In this document: positions 52,433-60,249 of the stretch, one piece after another
How the letters are laid out: every line of letters starts with the position of its first letter
Numbering within the stretch: the first letter of the stretch is position 1
Origin: Pseudoruegeria sp. HB172150
GTDB taxonomy: Bacteria; Pseudomonadota; Alphaproteobacteria; Rhodobacterales; Rhodobacteraceae
Assembly: GCF_013184805.1 (NCBI RefSeq)
Contig: NZ_JAATNG010000004.1
Coordinates: forward strand, 283,423 to 347,422
Direction: 5' to 3'
DNA: 64,000 nucleotides
The notes under the pieces: generated by a model
The model's database searches: none
What the model was told of the DNA's origin: nothing
What the model saw: the letters and a program-made list of their open reading frames with translations, nothing else
Program-made: the position numbers and the translations under genes

Positions 52433-52477
52433 GGTGGTTCCTCCCTGTTCGTATGCCGGGGCCGTTGCCCGGCCTGT

Positions 52478-53242
52478 CTAATCCCCGAAGGGTTTCACGG
52501 CGATGCCGGCGGCTTCAAGGCCGTCGCGGACGGCGCGGGCGAGATCGACCGCTTCGGGGGTGTCGCCGTGGACGCAGATCGTGTCGATGCGGTTTTCGAT
52601 GCGGTTACCGGTTTCGGTGAGGATCGCGCCCTCGCTGACCATCTTCACGATGCGTTGGGCGGCGTGTTCGGGATCGTGGATCACCGCGCCGGGTTTGGAG
52701 CGGTCGACCAGCGTGGCGTCGTCATTATAGGCGCGGTCGGCGAAAATCTCGGCGGCGAACCTGCAGCCGAGCGCCTCGGCGGCGCGCTGCTGGGCGGTGG
52801 CGGCGATGACCATGATGGTGATGTCGGGATCGACGGAGAGCGCGGCCTCGTAACAGGCTTTCGCCAGCGCTTCGTCCTCCGAGGTCATGTTGCCGAGGGC
52901 GCCGTGGAGTTTCAGGTGGCGGACCTTGGCGCCCGCCGTTGCCGCCATCGCCTGCGCGGCGCCCAGCTGGTAGCGGACCCAGTTGCCGAGGGTGGCGTGG
53001 GGCACCTGCATGCGGCGGCGGCCGAAGCCCTGCAGGTCGAGGAAGCCGGGATGGGCGCCGATGCCGACATCGTTCTTCACCGCGAGCGCCACGGTCTTTG
53101 CCATCGTGTCGGGGTCGCCGGCGTGGAAGCCGCAGGCGATGTTGGCGGAGCTGATGATCTCCAGCAACGCGGCGTCGTTGCCCATCGGCCAGGGGCCGAA
53201 GCTTTCGCCCATGTCGGCGTTGAGGTCGACGGATGCGGTCAT
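52478..53242 (-). CDS. pxpA: 5-oxoprolinase subunit PxpA (LamB/YcsF family)
   Basis: 254 residues. Start VDLNADMGESFGPW, then SANIACGFHAGDPDTMAKTVALAV, GAHPGFLDLQGFGRR and VRHLKLHGALGNM, with IDTICVHGDTPEAV near the end, all conserved in PxpA. Together with PxpB and PxpC it opens 5-oxoproline, a damage product of glutamine and gamma-glutamyl compounds, using ATP. Overlaps pxpC by 4 bp. Confidence 0.95.
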   Translation of the reverse strand: MTASVDLNADMGESFGPWPMGNDAALLEIISSANIACGFHAGDPDTMAKTVALAVKNDVGIGAHPGFLDLQGFGRRRMQVPHATLGNWVRYQLGAAQAMAATAGAKVRHLKLHGALGNMTSEDEALAKACYEAALSVDPDITIMVIAATAQQRAAEALGCRFAAEIFADRAYNDDATLVDRSKPGAVIHDPEHAAQRIVKMVSEGAILTETGNRIENRIDTICVHGDTPEAVDLARAVRDGLEAAGIAVKPFGD

Positions 53243-54249
53243 TGGTGATCCTCCCCGGCGGTGACGCCGCTGATCAGTTGATAGCCCAGAAGGTCGGGAA
53301 TGTCGTGCGGGTTGCGGATGAGCGGCCTTGGCGCTTTCGGCAGCTTCGCGAGGTGGTCCCCGTAGCTGCGGAGCGCGGCGAGGGCGTCCTGTCGGGTGAT
53401 GAACGTAAAGCGGATCGGGTCGCCGGCGCGGGCCTGCGCGACCTTGGGCAGATCGGGGGGGATGACGGTGGCGATGCGGGGATAGCCGCCGGTGGTCTGG
53501 CATTCGCTCAGCAGGACGAAGGGCGCGCCATCGCCGGTGGCCTGGATGTCGCCGGGGACGATGATTTCGGACAGGATGTTCAGCTGGTCCTGCGCGGCGA
53601 AAGGCGCGCCGTCGAAGCGCATCTTGACGCCCATGCGGTTGCCGCGCGGGTCGCGGGCGAACTCGGTCGCCTCGAAGCGGTCGAGGTCTTCCTTCGAAAA
53701 GCGGTCGGTCTGCATCGAGGGGATGACACGGATGGTGCCGCCGGAGAAGCGGTCGTCGATATCCAGCGTCAGGCCGGTTTCGCCGGCGCGGTCCTTGCCG
53801 AGCGGCAGGCTGTCGCCGTCCTTCAAAGGATGGCCGAGGCCGGCGGCGAGATGGGCGGACCGGGCGTTCAGCAGCGGCTCGGTGGCGATGCCGCCGCCGA
53901 GATGCAGGTAGCCGTAGCTGCCCTTGCGCGCGCCGCCGATGGCCAGGTGCTGACCCGCGCGCAGGCGGTGGCTGGCGTTCCATGTCAGCGCCTCGCCCTC
54001 CAGCGTCGCCTGCATCGGCGCGCCGGTCAGGGCGATGCGGGTGTCGGTGTCGACGGTGAAGGTGCCGCCAATGCCGGCCATCTCTATTGCGGCGGTGCCG
54101 GGGTCCTGGCCCAGCAGCGCCGCGCCTTCGGCCAGCGCCAGCGTGTCGGCCGCGCCGCCGCGCGAGACGCCATAGCCGAGGAGACCGGGGCGGCCCATGT
54201 CCTGCACGGTCACGCCGGGACCGGCGGAAAGAACGGTTAGCGCGGTCAT
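53239..54249 (-). CDS. pxpC: 5-oxoprolinase subunit PxpC (biotin-dependent carboxyltransferase-type)
   Basis: 336 residues. Conserved GPGVTVQDMGRPGLLGYGVSRGGAADTLALAEGAALLG, then GARKGSYGYLHLGGGIAT and FVLLSECQTTGGYPRIATVIPPDL. This is the AHS2-type half of the allophanate-hydrolase-like pair, here one subunit of 5-oxoprolinase. Overlaps pxpB by 4 bp upstream and pxpA by 4 bp downstream. Confidence 0.93.
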   Translation of the reverse strand: MTALTVLSAGPGVTVQDMGRPGLLGYGVSRGGAADTLALAEGAALLGQDPGTAAIEMAGIGGTFTVDTDTRIALTGAPMQATLEGEALTWNASHRLRAGQHLAIGGARKGSYGYLHLGGGIATEPLLNARSAHLAAGLGHPLKDGDSLPLGKDRAGETGLTLDIDDRFSGGTIRVIPSMQTDRFSKEDLDRFEATEFARDPRGNRMGVKMRFDGAPFAAQDQLNILSEIIVPGDIQATGDGAPFVLLSECQTTGGYPRIATVIPPDLPKVAQARAGDPIRFTFITRQDALAALRSYGDHLAKLPKAPRPLIRNPHDIPDLLGYQLISGVTAGEDHQ

Positions 54250-54980
54250 CCTATCGCCTCCGCCGTGGCGCCGCCCTCGGAATCGTCGCGCAGCGTCGGC
54301 AGGTCGGCAGCAGGGACGGGGGTGAAGGACACCTCGTCGCCGGGGGTCAGGGGAAACGCGGTCTCTGCCTCGGGCCGGTAGGAGCGGAACGCGGTCTGGC
54401 CGATATGGCGCCAGCCGGTCTGGGTAGTCCGGGTGAAGACGATGAGCTGGCGGATCGCGGCAACAAGCGCGCCTTCGGGGACGTTGGGCGACAGTTCCCG
54501 GAGGCGGGGGATGTTCCAGTGTTGCGGCAGCTCGCCGAGATAGGCCTGGCCCGGGGCGAATCCGATGGTCAGGACGCGGATGCGGGACGCCGCGATATCC
54601 TCGGTGGCCTGTTCGGGGCTGCGCCCGGCGGCCTCGGCGGCCTCCTCGAATTGCGGTCCATGCTCGCCGCCAAGGACGACCGGAATGCGCCAGTGCCTGC
54701 GCCCCGGGGGGAGCGGTTCCTGTTTCCAGTCCTTCGCCGCCGCCATTTCCGACAGCCGCGCGGAAAGATCGTCATGCTCCAGCCGCAGCGGGTCGAACCG
54801 TAAAAAGGCCGAGGTGAGCGAGGTCGCGGTTTCCTCGACCCCGTCCCAGCCCTGCGCCTCCACCGCGGCGCGGAAGGCGAGCGCGGCGCGGTTCGCTTCC
54901 TCGCTCATCCGCTCGCCGAAGGTGACGAGCAGGCCGGTCAGGCCGACATCGCGGATCAGGGGCAGGGAGGTGTCGCTCAT
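54246..54980 (-). CDS. pxpB: 5-oxoprolinase subunit PxpB (AHS1-type)
   Basis: 244 residues. AHS1 motifs RRHWRIPVVLGGEHGPQFEEAAEAAG, IGFAPGQAYLGEL and a C-terminal RTTQTGWRHIGQTAFRSYRPEAETAFPLTPGDEVSF. Start at MSDTSLPLIRDVG (54980). First gene of pxpB-pxpC-pxpA, divergent from mtnA over 136 bp. Confidence 0.92.
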   Translation of the reverse strand: MSDTSLPLIRDVGLTGLLVTFGERMSEEANRAALAFRAAVEAQGWDGVEETATSLTSAFLRFDPLRLEHDDLSARLSEMAAAKDWKQEPLPPGRRHWRIPVVLGGEHGPQFEEAAEAAGRSPEQATEDIAASRIRVLTIGFAPGQAYLGELPQHWNIPRLRELSPNVPEGALVAAIRQLIVFTRTTQTGWRHIGQTAFRSYRPEAETAFPLTPGDEVSFTPVPAADLPTLRDDSEGGATAEAIG

Positions 54981-55116
54981 GGCGACAGGTTGGCGATGCG
55001 AAGGGGCGAGCGCAACCGGGAAGCACGCGCAACACCTTTGCCCTTGAGACGATTGTCCGGTCGGGCGACACTCTTACATGAAGGCCCGAGGACGAACGCC
55101 ACGAGGAGGGTACGCG

Positions 55117-56199
55117 ATGAAGGTCGGAGACAGGCATTACCGCTCGATCTGGGTCGAGGACGGCGCGGTGAAGATCATCGACCAGCGCTGGCTGCCGCAT
55201 GAGTTCCGGGTGGTCACGGTGGAAACGCTGGACGAATTCGCCGCCGCGATCCGCGACATGTGGGTGCGGGGCGCGCCGCTGATCGGGGCGACGGCGGGAT
55301 ACGGCGTGGCCTGCGCGATGGCGCGCGACGCGTCCGACGCCAGCCTTGCCGGGACCTGCGAGGTGCTGAACGCGACTCGGCCGACGGCGGTGAACCTGCG
55401 CTGGGCGCTGGACGCGATGCGCAACGCGCTGGCGCCGCTGCCGGTGGCGGATCGCGCCAGCGCCGCCTTCGCCAAGGCGGCGGCGATCTGCGACGAGGAT
55501 GTGGAAATCAACCGGCAGATCGGGCTGCACGGGCTGGAAATCATCAGGGAGATCGCGGCGAAGAAGGACGGTCCGGTGAACGTGCTGACCCATTGCAACG
55601 CCGGCTGGATCGCGACGGTGGACTGGGGCACCGCGACCTCGCCGATCTACCAGGCGCACGAGGCGGGGATCCCGGTGCATGTCTTCGTCGACGAGACCCG
55701 GCCGCGGAACCAGGGCGCGCAGCTGACCGCGTGGGAGCTGTCGGAACACGGCGTGCCGCATGACCTGATCGTGGACAACGCGGGCGGCCACCTGATGCAG
55801 CGCGGCGAGGTGGACCTTGTGATTGTGGGCACTGACCGGACCACCGCGCGCGGAGACGTGTGCAACAAGATCGGCACCTACCTGAAGGCGCTGGCGGCGC
55901 ATGACAACGGCGTGCCGTTCTACGTGGCGCTGCCCTCGCCGACAATCGACTGGACGATCTCTGACGGGTTCGAGATTCCGATCGAGGAGCGGTCGCCGCT
56001 GGAGGTGACGAAGGTGCAGGGCAAGCTGGAGGGCGGCGATACCGGCTGGGTGCAGATCTCTCCCGATGCCAGCCCGGCGCGCAACCCGGCCTTCGACGTC
56101 ACCCCGGCGCGGCTGGTGACCGGGCTGATCACCGAGCGCGGCGTAGCTGCCGCTTCGCCCGAGGGGCTGGCGGCGCTGTTCCCGGATCTCGCGGCGTAG
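55117..56199 (+). CDS. mtnA: S-methyl-5-thioribose-1-phosphate isomerase
   Basis: 360 residues from the ATG at 55117, preceded by GAGGAGGG; an upstream in-frame ATG at 55078 is less likely. Conserved [43 protein letters not shown] with the catalytic Cys (about 162), and [17 protein letters not shown], then [18 protein letters not shown] with the Asp. Converts methylthioribose-1-P to methylthioribulose-1-P in methionine salvage. Other salvage genes are not next to it. Confidence 0.94.
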   Translation: MKVGDRHYRSIWVEDGAVKIIDQRWLPHEFRVVTVETLDEFAAAIRDMWVRGAPLIGATAGYGVACAMARDASDASLAGTCEVLNATRPTAVNLRWALDAMRNALAPLPVADRASAAFAKAAAICDEDVEINRQIGLHGLEIIREIAAKKDGPVNVLTHCNAGWIATVDWGTATSPIYQAHEAGIPVHVFVDETRPRNQGAQLTAWELSEHGVPHDLIVDNAGGHLMQRGEVDLVIVGTDRTTARGDVCNKIGTYLKALAAHDNGVPFYVALPSPTIDWTISDGFEIPIEERSPLEVTKVQGKLEGGDTGWVQISPDASPARNPAFDVTPARLVTGLITERGVAAASPEGLAALFPDLAA

Positions 56200-56291
56200 G
56201 CCGGTTCAAAAGCGCGCTGCCGCGCACAGTTATTGTCTCTTGTGGCGGTGCAATACGCTGTCCCGGCCTTCCGCAGGTTGCTGTTGCGGGA

Positions 56292-56327
56292 GCCTCCGGC
56301 GGGGATATTTGCGACCAGAAGAAGCAG
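56292..56327 (+). repeat. Dispersed hairpin repeat, copy c
   Basis: GCCTCCGGCGGGGATATTT, then GCGACCAGAAGAAGCAG. 33 of 36 positions match the inverted copy d. It reads in the direction of mtnA. Confidence 0.75.
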
Positions 56328-56440
56328 GGGATCCGGCCCCCCGCTCCGCTCCCGGTAACAGAGGGCTTTCTCCTGGTGCGGTCATCGGCGTCCCCGCCTG
56401 TACCGCAACGCAAACCTCTCAGATCGTGATTAACGATCCG

Positions 56441-56476
56441 TTGCTTCTTCTGGTCAGAAATATCCCCGCCGGAGGC
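56441..56476 (-). repeat. Dispersed hairpin repeat, copy d (inverted)
   Basis: On the minus strand GCCTCCGGCGGGGATATTT, then CTGACCAGAAGAAGCAA, following the CoxG-like gene's direction. Copies c and d face each other, so each convergent gene has its own copy. Confidence 0.75.
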
Positions 56477-56520
56477 AATAAGTACTTCTGGCGAAGCGCC
56501 GAAGCCGGCGCGCCGGCGGC

Positions 56521-57033
56521 TCAGCCGCGCAGGCGGGCGAACCAGCCTTTCTTGTTGCCGGCATCGTCGGCGGCTTCGGGTTCCGCCTCTGACGGACCCT
56601 CGATGGCATTCTGGAAGCGTTCGAAGAACTGGTCGGCCATCTTCTTGGCGAAGCCGTCGATGACGCGGCTGCCGAGCTGGGCGAGCTTGCCGCCGACCTT
56701 GGCCTCGACGTCATAGGTCAGTTTCGTGCCGGTCTCGGTCGGTTCCAGCACCACGTTGGCGCCGCCCTTGGCAAAGCCGGCGGGGCCGCCCTTGCCTTCG
56801 CCGGTCAGCGTCAGTTTCTCGGGTTCGACCATTTCCGAGAAGGTGACGGCGCCCTTGAAGGTGGCCTTCACCGGGCCGACCTTCTGCACCACCACGGCCT
56901 CGAACCCGTCCGCGGGATTGCCGGTCATTTCCTCGCAGCCGGGGACGCAGGCCTTCAGCACTTCGGGGTCGATCAGCGCGGCCCAGACGGTTTCCGGCGG
57001 CGCGGCGATCTCTCGTTCCGAACTCATCTGCAT
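56521..57033 (-). CDS. CoxG/SRPBCC-family protein (carbon monoxide dehydrogenase subunit G-like)
   Basis: 170 residues, START-like fold. Typical start SSEREIAAPPETVWAALIDPEVLKACVPGCEEM, then FKGAVTFSEM and KLTYDVEAKVGGKLAQLGSRVIDGFAKKMADQFF. CoxG of Oligotropha anchors CO dehydrogenase to the membrane, but many relatives have unrelated roles and no cox genes are here. C-terminal KKGWFARLRG is basic. Confidence 0.84.
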   Translation of the reverse strand: MQMSSEREIAAPPETVWAALIDPEVLKACVPGCEEMTGNPADGFEAVVVQKVGPVKATFKGAVTFSEMVEPEKLTLTGEGKGGPAGFAKGGANVVLEPTETGTKLTYDVEAKVGGKLAQLGSRVIDGFAKKMADQFFERFQNAIEGPSEAEPEAADDAGNKKGWFARLRG

Positions 57034-57094
57034 GGGGCTGTCTCCTCTCCGGGGTTGGTGTGCGAGGATATCGCGCCGCGCGGCGGCGGCAAGG

Positions 57095-57841
57095 TCAGAA
57101 CACGACGTCGAACAGAAGTTTCAGCGAGATCAGGAACAGCGCGGTCTCGACGAAGGCGAAGAAGATCTTCTCTGGCAGGATCTCGGTCAGCCGGTAGCCG
57201 GCCCAGGCGCCGAAGATCGCCGCCGGCGCCAGCCACGCGGTGGCGGAGAGGCTGTGCCAGGTGATCTGGTCGTTGAGGACGTAGGGCGGCACCTTCATCA
57301 GGTTGATGATCGCGAAGAGGATCGTGGCGGTGCCGGCAAAGACCATCTTGGGCAGCTTCTGCGGCAGGGTGTAGGCCTGGAACGGCGGGCCACCGGCGTG
57401 GGAGATGTAGCTGGTGAACCCGGCGAGCGCGCCCCAGAACAGCCCGCGCGGCACGTCCGCGGGGCGCGGCGGCAGGTGCGGGTTGCGGCGGCGGCGCATC
57501 TTGTCGGCGAGGTAGTAGAAGCCGACCAGCGCGACCGCCAGCTTCACCGCGTCGCCGGGCACCACCGCGACGGTGAGATAGCCGAACAGGATGCCGATGG
57601 CGGCGGCGGGGATCAGGATATTGAGGTTCCGCGCCGAGTATTCGCGACGGTAGAGCCAGACGCCGTAGACGTCGGAGATGATGTAGACCGGCAGCAGCAG
57701 CCCGGCAGCGGCGGCGGGCGGCATGACGAAGGACAGCATCGGCACCGCGAGCAGCGCGACGATCGGCAGCCCGCCCTTCGACATGCCGACGAAGAGCGAT
57801 CCGAAGGCCGCGAGGATCCAGAAGGTGGTCGTGAATTCCAT
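57095..57841 (-). CDS. TauE/SafE family sulfite/sulfonate exporter
   Basis: 248 residues with about eight hydrophobic segments. Family motifs FGSLFVGMSKGGLPIVALLAVPML (first half) and GFTSYISHAGGPPFQAYTLPQKLPKMVFAGTATILFAIIN (second half, with the GGPP repeat). Predicted exporter of an organosulfur anion; substrate unknown. Lies between CoxG-like and SRAP genes on the same strand without overlaps. Confidence 0.9.
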   Translation of the reverse strand: MEFTTTFWILAAFGSLFVGMSKGGLPIVALLAVPMLSFVMPPAAAAGLLLPVYIISDVYGVWLYRREYSARNLNILIPAAAIGILFGYLTVAVVPGDAVKLAVALVGFYYLADKMRRRRNPHLPPRPADVPRGLFWGALAGFTSYISHAGGPPFQAYTLPQKLPKMVFAGTATILFAIINLMKVPPYVLNDQITWHSLSATAWLAPAAIFGAWAGYRLTEILPEKIFFAFVETALFLISLKLLFDVVF

Positions 57842-57891
57842 CCCTGTCCCAATGCCTTGGCGGCGCGGGAAAGGGAAGCGGCTATCGCCGG

Positions 57892-58512
57892 TCAGGCCCC
57901 GGACCAGTCGACGCCTGTGGCTTCGGTGACGGTGAGGGAGCCGTCGGGGTAGGGCTGCATCAGCGTTTTCACCGCCTCGGTGTCGCCGGTCAGCCAGTTT
58001 TCGAACTGGTCCGGCTTCAGCAGCACGCCCATGCGGTCGTGGATGTCCTTCACGTCGCCCGAGGGTTCGCAGGTGACGGTGGCGATCTGCGGCAGTTCGA
58101 TGCCGCCGGGGCCTTTCCAGATGTCGAAGATCGCGGCGAAGGCGAGAAGGCCGCCATCGGCGGGGGCGATGCGCCAGGCGGTCTTGCGGCGTTTCTCGCC
58201 GGTCCATTCGTACCAGCCGCTGGCGGGGACGAGGGCGCGGGTGACGCCCTCGAAGGCGGATTTGGAGAACACAGTCTCGGACCGGGCGTTGACGATGGTT
58301 TCCATCACCGGGCGGCCACGGGCATTGACGCGGCCGACGGGGATCATGCCCCAGCGCATCGTCGTCAGGGTGCGGTCGGGGCGGCAGACATAGACCTGCT
58401 GGCCGGGGGCGATGTTGTAGCGGGGCGGATCGGGCGTGACGGCGCCGGCATCGGCGCCGAAGAAGGCGGCGACGTCATCCAGCGAAGCGGTCAGGAAAAG
58501 GCGGCCCGGCAT
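57892..58512 (-). CDS. SRAP (HMCES/YedK) domain protein lacking the catalytic Cys2
   Basis: 206 residues. Conserved elements: NIAPGQQVYVCRP, RWGMIPVGRVNARGRPVMETIVNARSETV (Asn75), GWYEWTGEKRRKTAWRI (Glu102) and DIHDRMGVLLKPDQFENWL (His158). HMCES/YedK proteins normally start Met-Cys-Gly-Arg, and the Cys forms a thiazolidine crosslink to abasic DNA. Here the start is MPGRLFLT: Pro at position 2. All other active-site residues are present. Either a non-crosslinking paralog or a divergent role. Start chosen at the ATG that keeps the GR motif. Confidence 0.86.
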   Translation of the reverse strand: MPGRLFLTASLDDVAAFFGADAGAVTPDPPRYNIAPGQQVYVCRPDRTLTTMRWGMIPVGRVNARGRPVMETIVNARSETVFSKSAFEGVTRALVPASGWYEWTGEKRRKTAWRIAPADGGLLAFAAIFDIWKGPGGIELPQIATVTCEPSGDVKDIHDRMGVLLKPDQFENWLTGDTEAVKTLMQPYPDGSLTVTEATGVDWSGA

Positions 58513-58574
58513 GGCGTGACTGTGCGGCGGCGCGGGTGATGGGCCAAGTGAAAATCACGAACCCCGGCAGAATG

Positions 58575-58599
58575 GCGCCCGGCCGCGAAGGCCGGGCGC
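58575..58599 (-). terminator. Hairpin terminator of the SHOCT membrane protein gene
   Basis: Perfect 10-bp stem GCGCCCGGCC / GGCCGGGCGC with loop GCGAA, 8 bp after the stop codon. Followed on the minus strand by a short CATTCTGCC stretch without a T-run. Confidence 0.62.
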
Positions 58600-58606
58600 G
58601 CATAGA

Positions 58607-59008
58607 TCATTCGGCGAGAATCTTGGCTTTCTGCGCCGCGAATTCGGCGTCGGTGATCACGCCTTTTTCCTTCAGTTCGACCAGCTTTTCGAGCTCGGCC
58701 GCCGGAGAAGTGCCCGCAATGTTGCGGATGTAACTGCGCTGCGCGTCTTCCATCGCCTGCATCTGGCGCGCGCTGTTTTCCTGCATCTTGCCACCACGGA
58801 TGATGATGTAGCAGAGCACGCCGAGCCACGGGATGATGATGACGAAGGCGATCCAGAGTGCCTTGGCGAAGCCGCCGATGTCCTTGGAGCGGAACACGTC
58901 CGCCAGGACAGAAATTAGGACCCAGAACCAGGCAACCAGCAGGAACAGCCAGAATATCAGCCAGAACCCGGACCAGATAACGTCAAAAAATCCGACGGTT
59001 TCTTCCAT
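58607..59008 (-). CDS. Membrane protein with PLDc_N-type helices and C-terminal SHOCT domain
   Basis: 133 residues. Two transmembrane helices: about 12-35 (SGFWLIFWLFLLVAWFWVLISV) and 46-70 (AKALWIAFVIIIPWLGVLCYIII), in the layout of phospholipase D nuclease N-terminal-type proteins. The C-terminal SHOCT motif is ELEKLVELKEKGVITDAEFAAQKAKIL (about 105-131). SHOCT modules mediate oligomerisation. Function unknown. The preceding AT-rich 188-bp stretch probably holds its promoter. Confidence 0.84.
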   Translation of the reverse strand: MEETVGFFDVIWSGFWLIFWLFLLVAWFWVLISVLADVFRSKDIGGFAKALWIAFVIIIPWLGVLCYIIIRGGKMQENSARQMQAMEDAQRSYIRNIAGTSPAAELEKLVELKEKGVITDAEFAAQKAKILAE

Positions 59009-59196
59009 TACTTTCTCCCTTCACAAAAGACCCGGCGCTCGAAATTGATTCGCCATTAACTCATCGTTAACCGTAAATTTTGACGTATTCATCAACTTTT
59101 CCGCGTCTTTGCCTGCTGCCGTAACGCCCGAATGGGATTAGTTGCCAACGCAATTCTCTCGAACGGAATCGTTGGCGGGCTGCATGGGAACCGGGC
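59009..59196. other. AT-rich intergenic stretch upstream of the SHOCT gene
   Basis: The most AT-rich stretch of this part of the window: several TTAAC and CATTAACTCATCGTTAACCG-type runs near 59050-59085. I see no ORF. It probably contains the promoter of the leftward SHOCT gene and the 3' end of the ABC operon, but no clear terminator was found. Confidence 0.45.
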
Positions 59197-60249
59197 TCAG
59201 CGCGCGACGGCGAGCCCCCGGTCGTCGAAGAAATGCAGCCTGTCCTCGCGGAACTTCAGCCCGATCTTCTGGCCCGGCTCCACGTCCTCGTCGCCGTGAC
59301 TGCGGATCGTCATCTGGCCCAGCGGACCGGCATCGACGATGACGTAGCTGTCGGCACCGAGGTATTCCAGAACGTCGACCGTGGCGTCGGCCTGCCCTTC
59401 TCCGGGTGCGCCGATGTCGATGTGCTCGGGGCGGATGCCGAGCTTCACAGCACCTTCGCCGCGAGTGTACGCCCCGCCCCGCCCGCCTTCGAGCGTGTAG
59501 GATCCGGCGGAGGTGGTGCAGGGGACGATATTCATCGACGGAGAGCCGATGAACTGCGCCACGAACAGGTTCGCCGGGTTTTCGTACAGCTCCTTGGGGG
59601 TGCCGACCTGCGCGATGGTGCCGAACTCCAGCACAACGATACGGTCGGCGAGCGTCATCGCCTCGACCTGGTCGTGGGTGACGTAGATCATCGTCGCCTT
59701 GAGCTTCTGGTGCAGCTTGGCGATCTCGTAGCGCATCTCGACCCGCAGGGCGGCGTCGAGGTTCGACAGCGGTTCGTCGAACAGGAACGCCGTGGGGTCG
59801 CGCACGATGGAGCGGCCGATGGCGACGCGCTGGCGCTGCCCGCCCGACAGCGCCTTGGGCCGGCGGTCGAGGTAAGGCTCCAGCTTCAGCACCTCGGCGG
59901 CGCGGTTCACCTTTTCCTCGATCTCTGCCTTAGGCGCGCCGGAGGTCTTCAGAGAGAAGCCCATGTTGTCGCGCACCGACATGTGCGGGTAAAGCGCGTA
60001 GGACTGGAACACCATAGTCAGGCCACGCTGATAGGGCGGCTGGTCGGTCACGTCCTTTCCGTCCAGCACGATGGCGCCGCGCGAGGTTTCCTCGAGCCCG
60101 CCGATCATCCGCAGCAGGGTCGACTTGCCGCAGCCGGAAGGGCCGACGAAGACAATGAATTCGCCATCGCTGATATCAAGGTCGATGCCCTTGATGACCT
60201 GCAGATCGCCGAACCATTTCTCGACCGATTTCAGCTCTATGCTGCCCAT
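59197..60249 (-). CDS. Sugar ABC transporter ATP-binding protein (UgpC/MalK type)
   Basis: 350 residues. Walker A GPSGCGKST (about 36-44), Q-loop VFQSYALYPHM, signature LSGGQRQR, Walker B AFLFDEPLSNLD, H-loop VTHDQVEAM, and a C-terminal TOBE domain (about 235-350, RPEHIDIG). Supplies energy to the two permeases encoded upstream. The start overlaps the glycoside hydrolase's stop by 13 bp. It is the last gene of this operon in the window. Confidence 0.93.
   Translation of the reverse strand: MGSIELKSVEKWFGDLQVIKGIDLDISDGEFIVFVGPSGCGKSTLLRMIGGLEETSRGAIVLDGKDVTDQPPYQRGLTMVFQSYALYPHMSVRDNMGFSLKTSGAPKAEIEEKVNRAAEVLKLEPYLDRRPKALSGGQRQRVAIGRSIVRDPTAFLFDEPLSNLDAALRVEMRYEIAKLHQKLKATMIYVTHDQVEAMTLADRIVVLEFGTIAQVGTPKELYENPANLFVAQFIGSPSMNIVPCTTSAGSYTLEGGRGGAYTRGEGAVKLGIRPEHIDIGAPGEGQADATVDVLEYLGADSYVIVDAGPLGQMTIRSHGDEDVEPGQKIGLKFREDRLHFFDDRGLAVAR

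Larger units (their letters stand above)
56200..56520. other. 321-bp gene-free convergent region holding an inverted pair of dispersed repeats
   Basis: Between the stop of mtnA (+) and the stop of the CoxG-like gene (-). I see no credible ORF. The main content is two repeat arms at 56292-56327 and 56441-56476, described separately, which could pair into a long stem with a loop of about 110 nt. Elsewhere only short GC-rich segments are present. Confidence 0.7.

Noticed and set aside
54981-55116. SAM riboswitch upstream of mtnA
   Set aside because: No recognisable SAM-I or SAM-II core or pseudoknot elements; a plain promoter region fits better.
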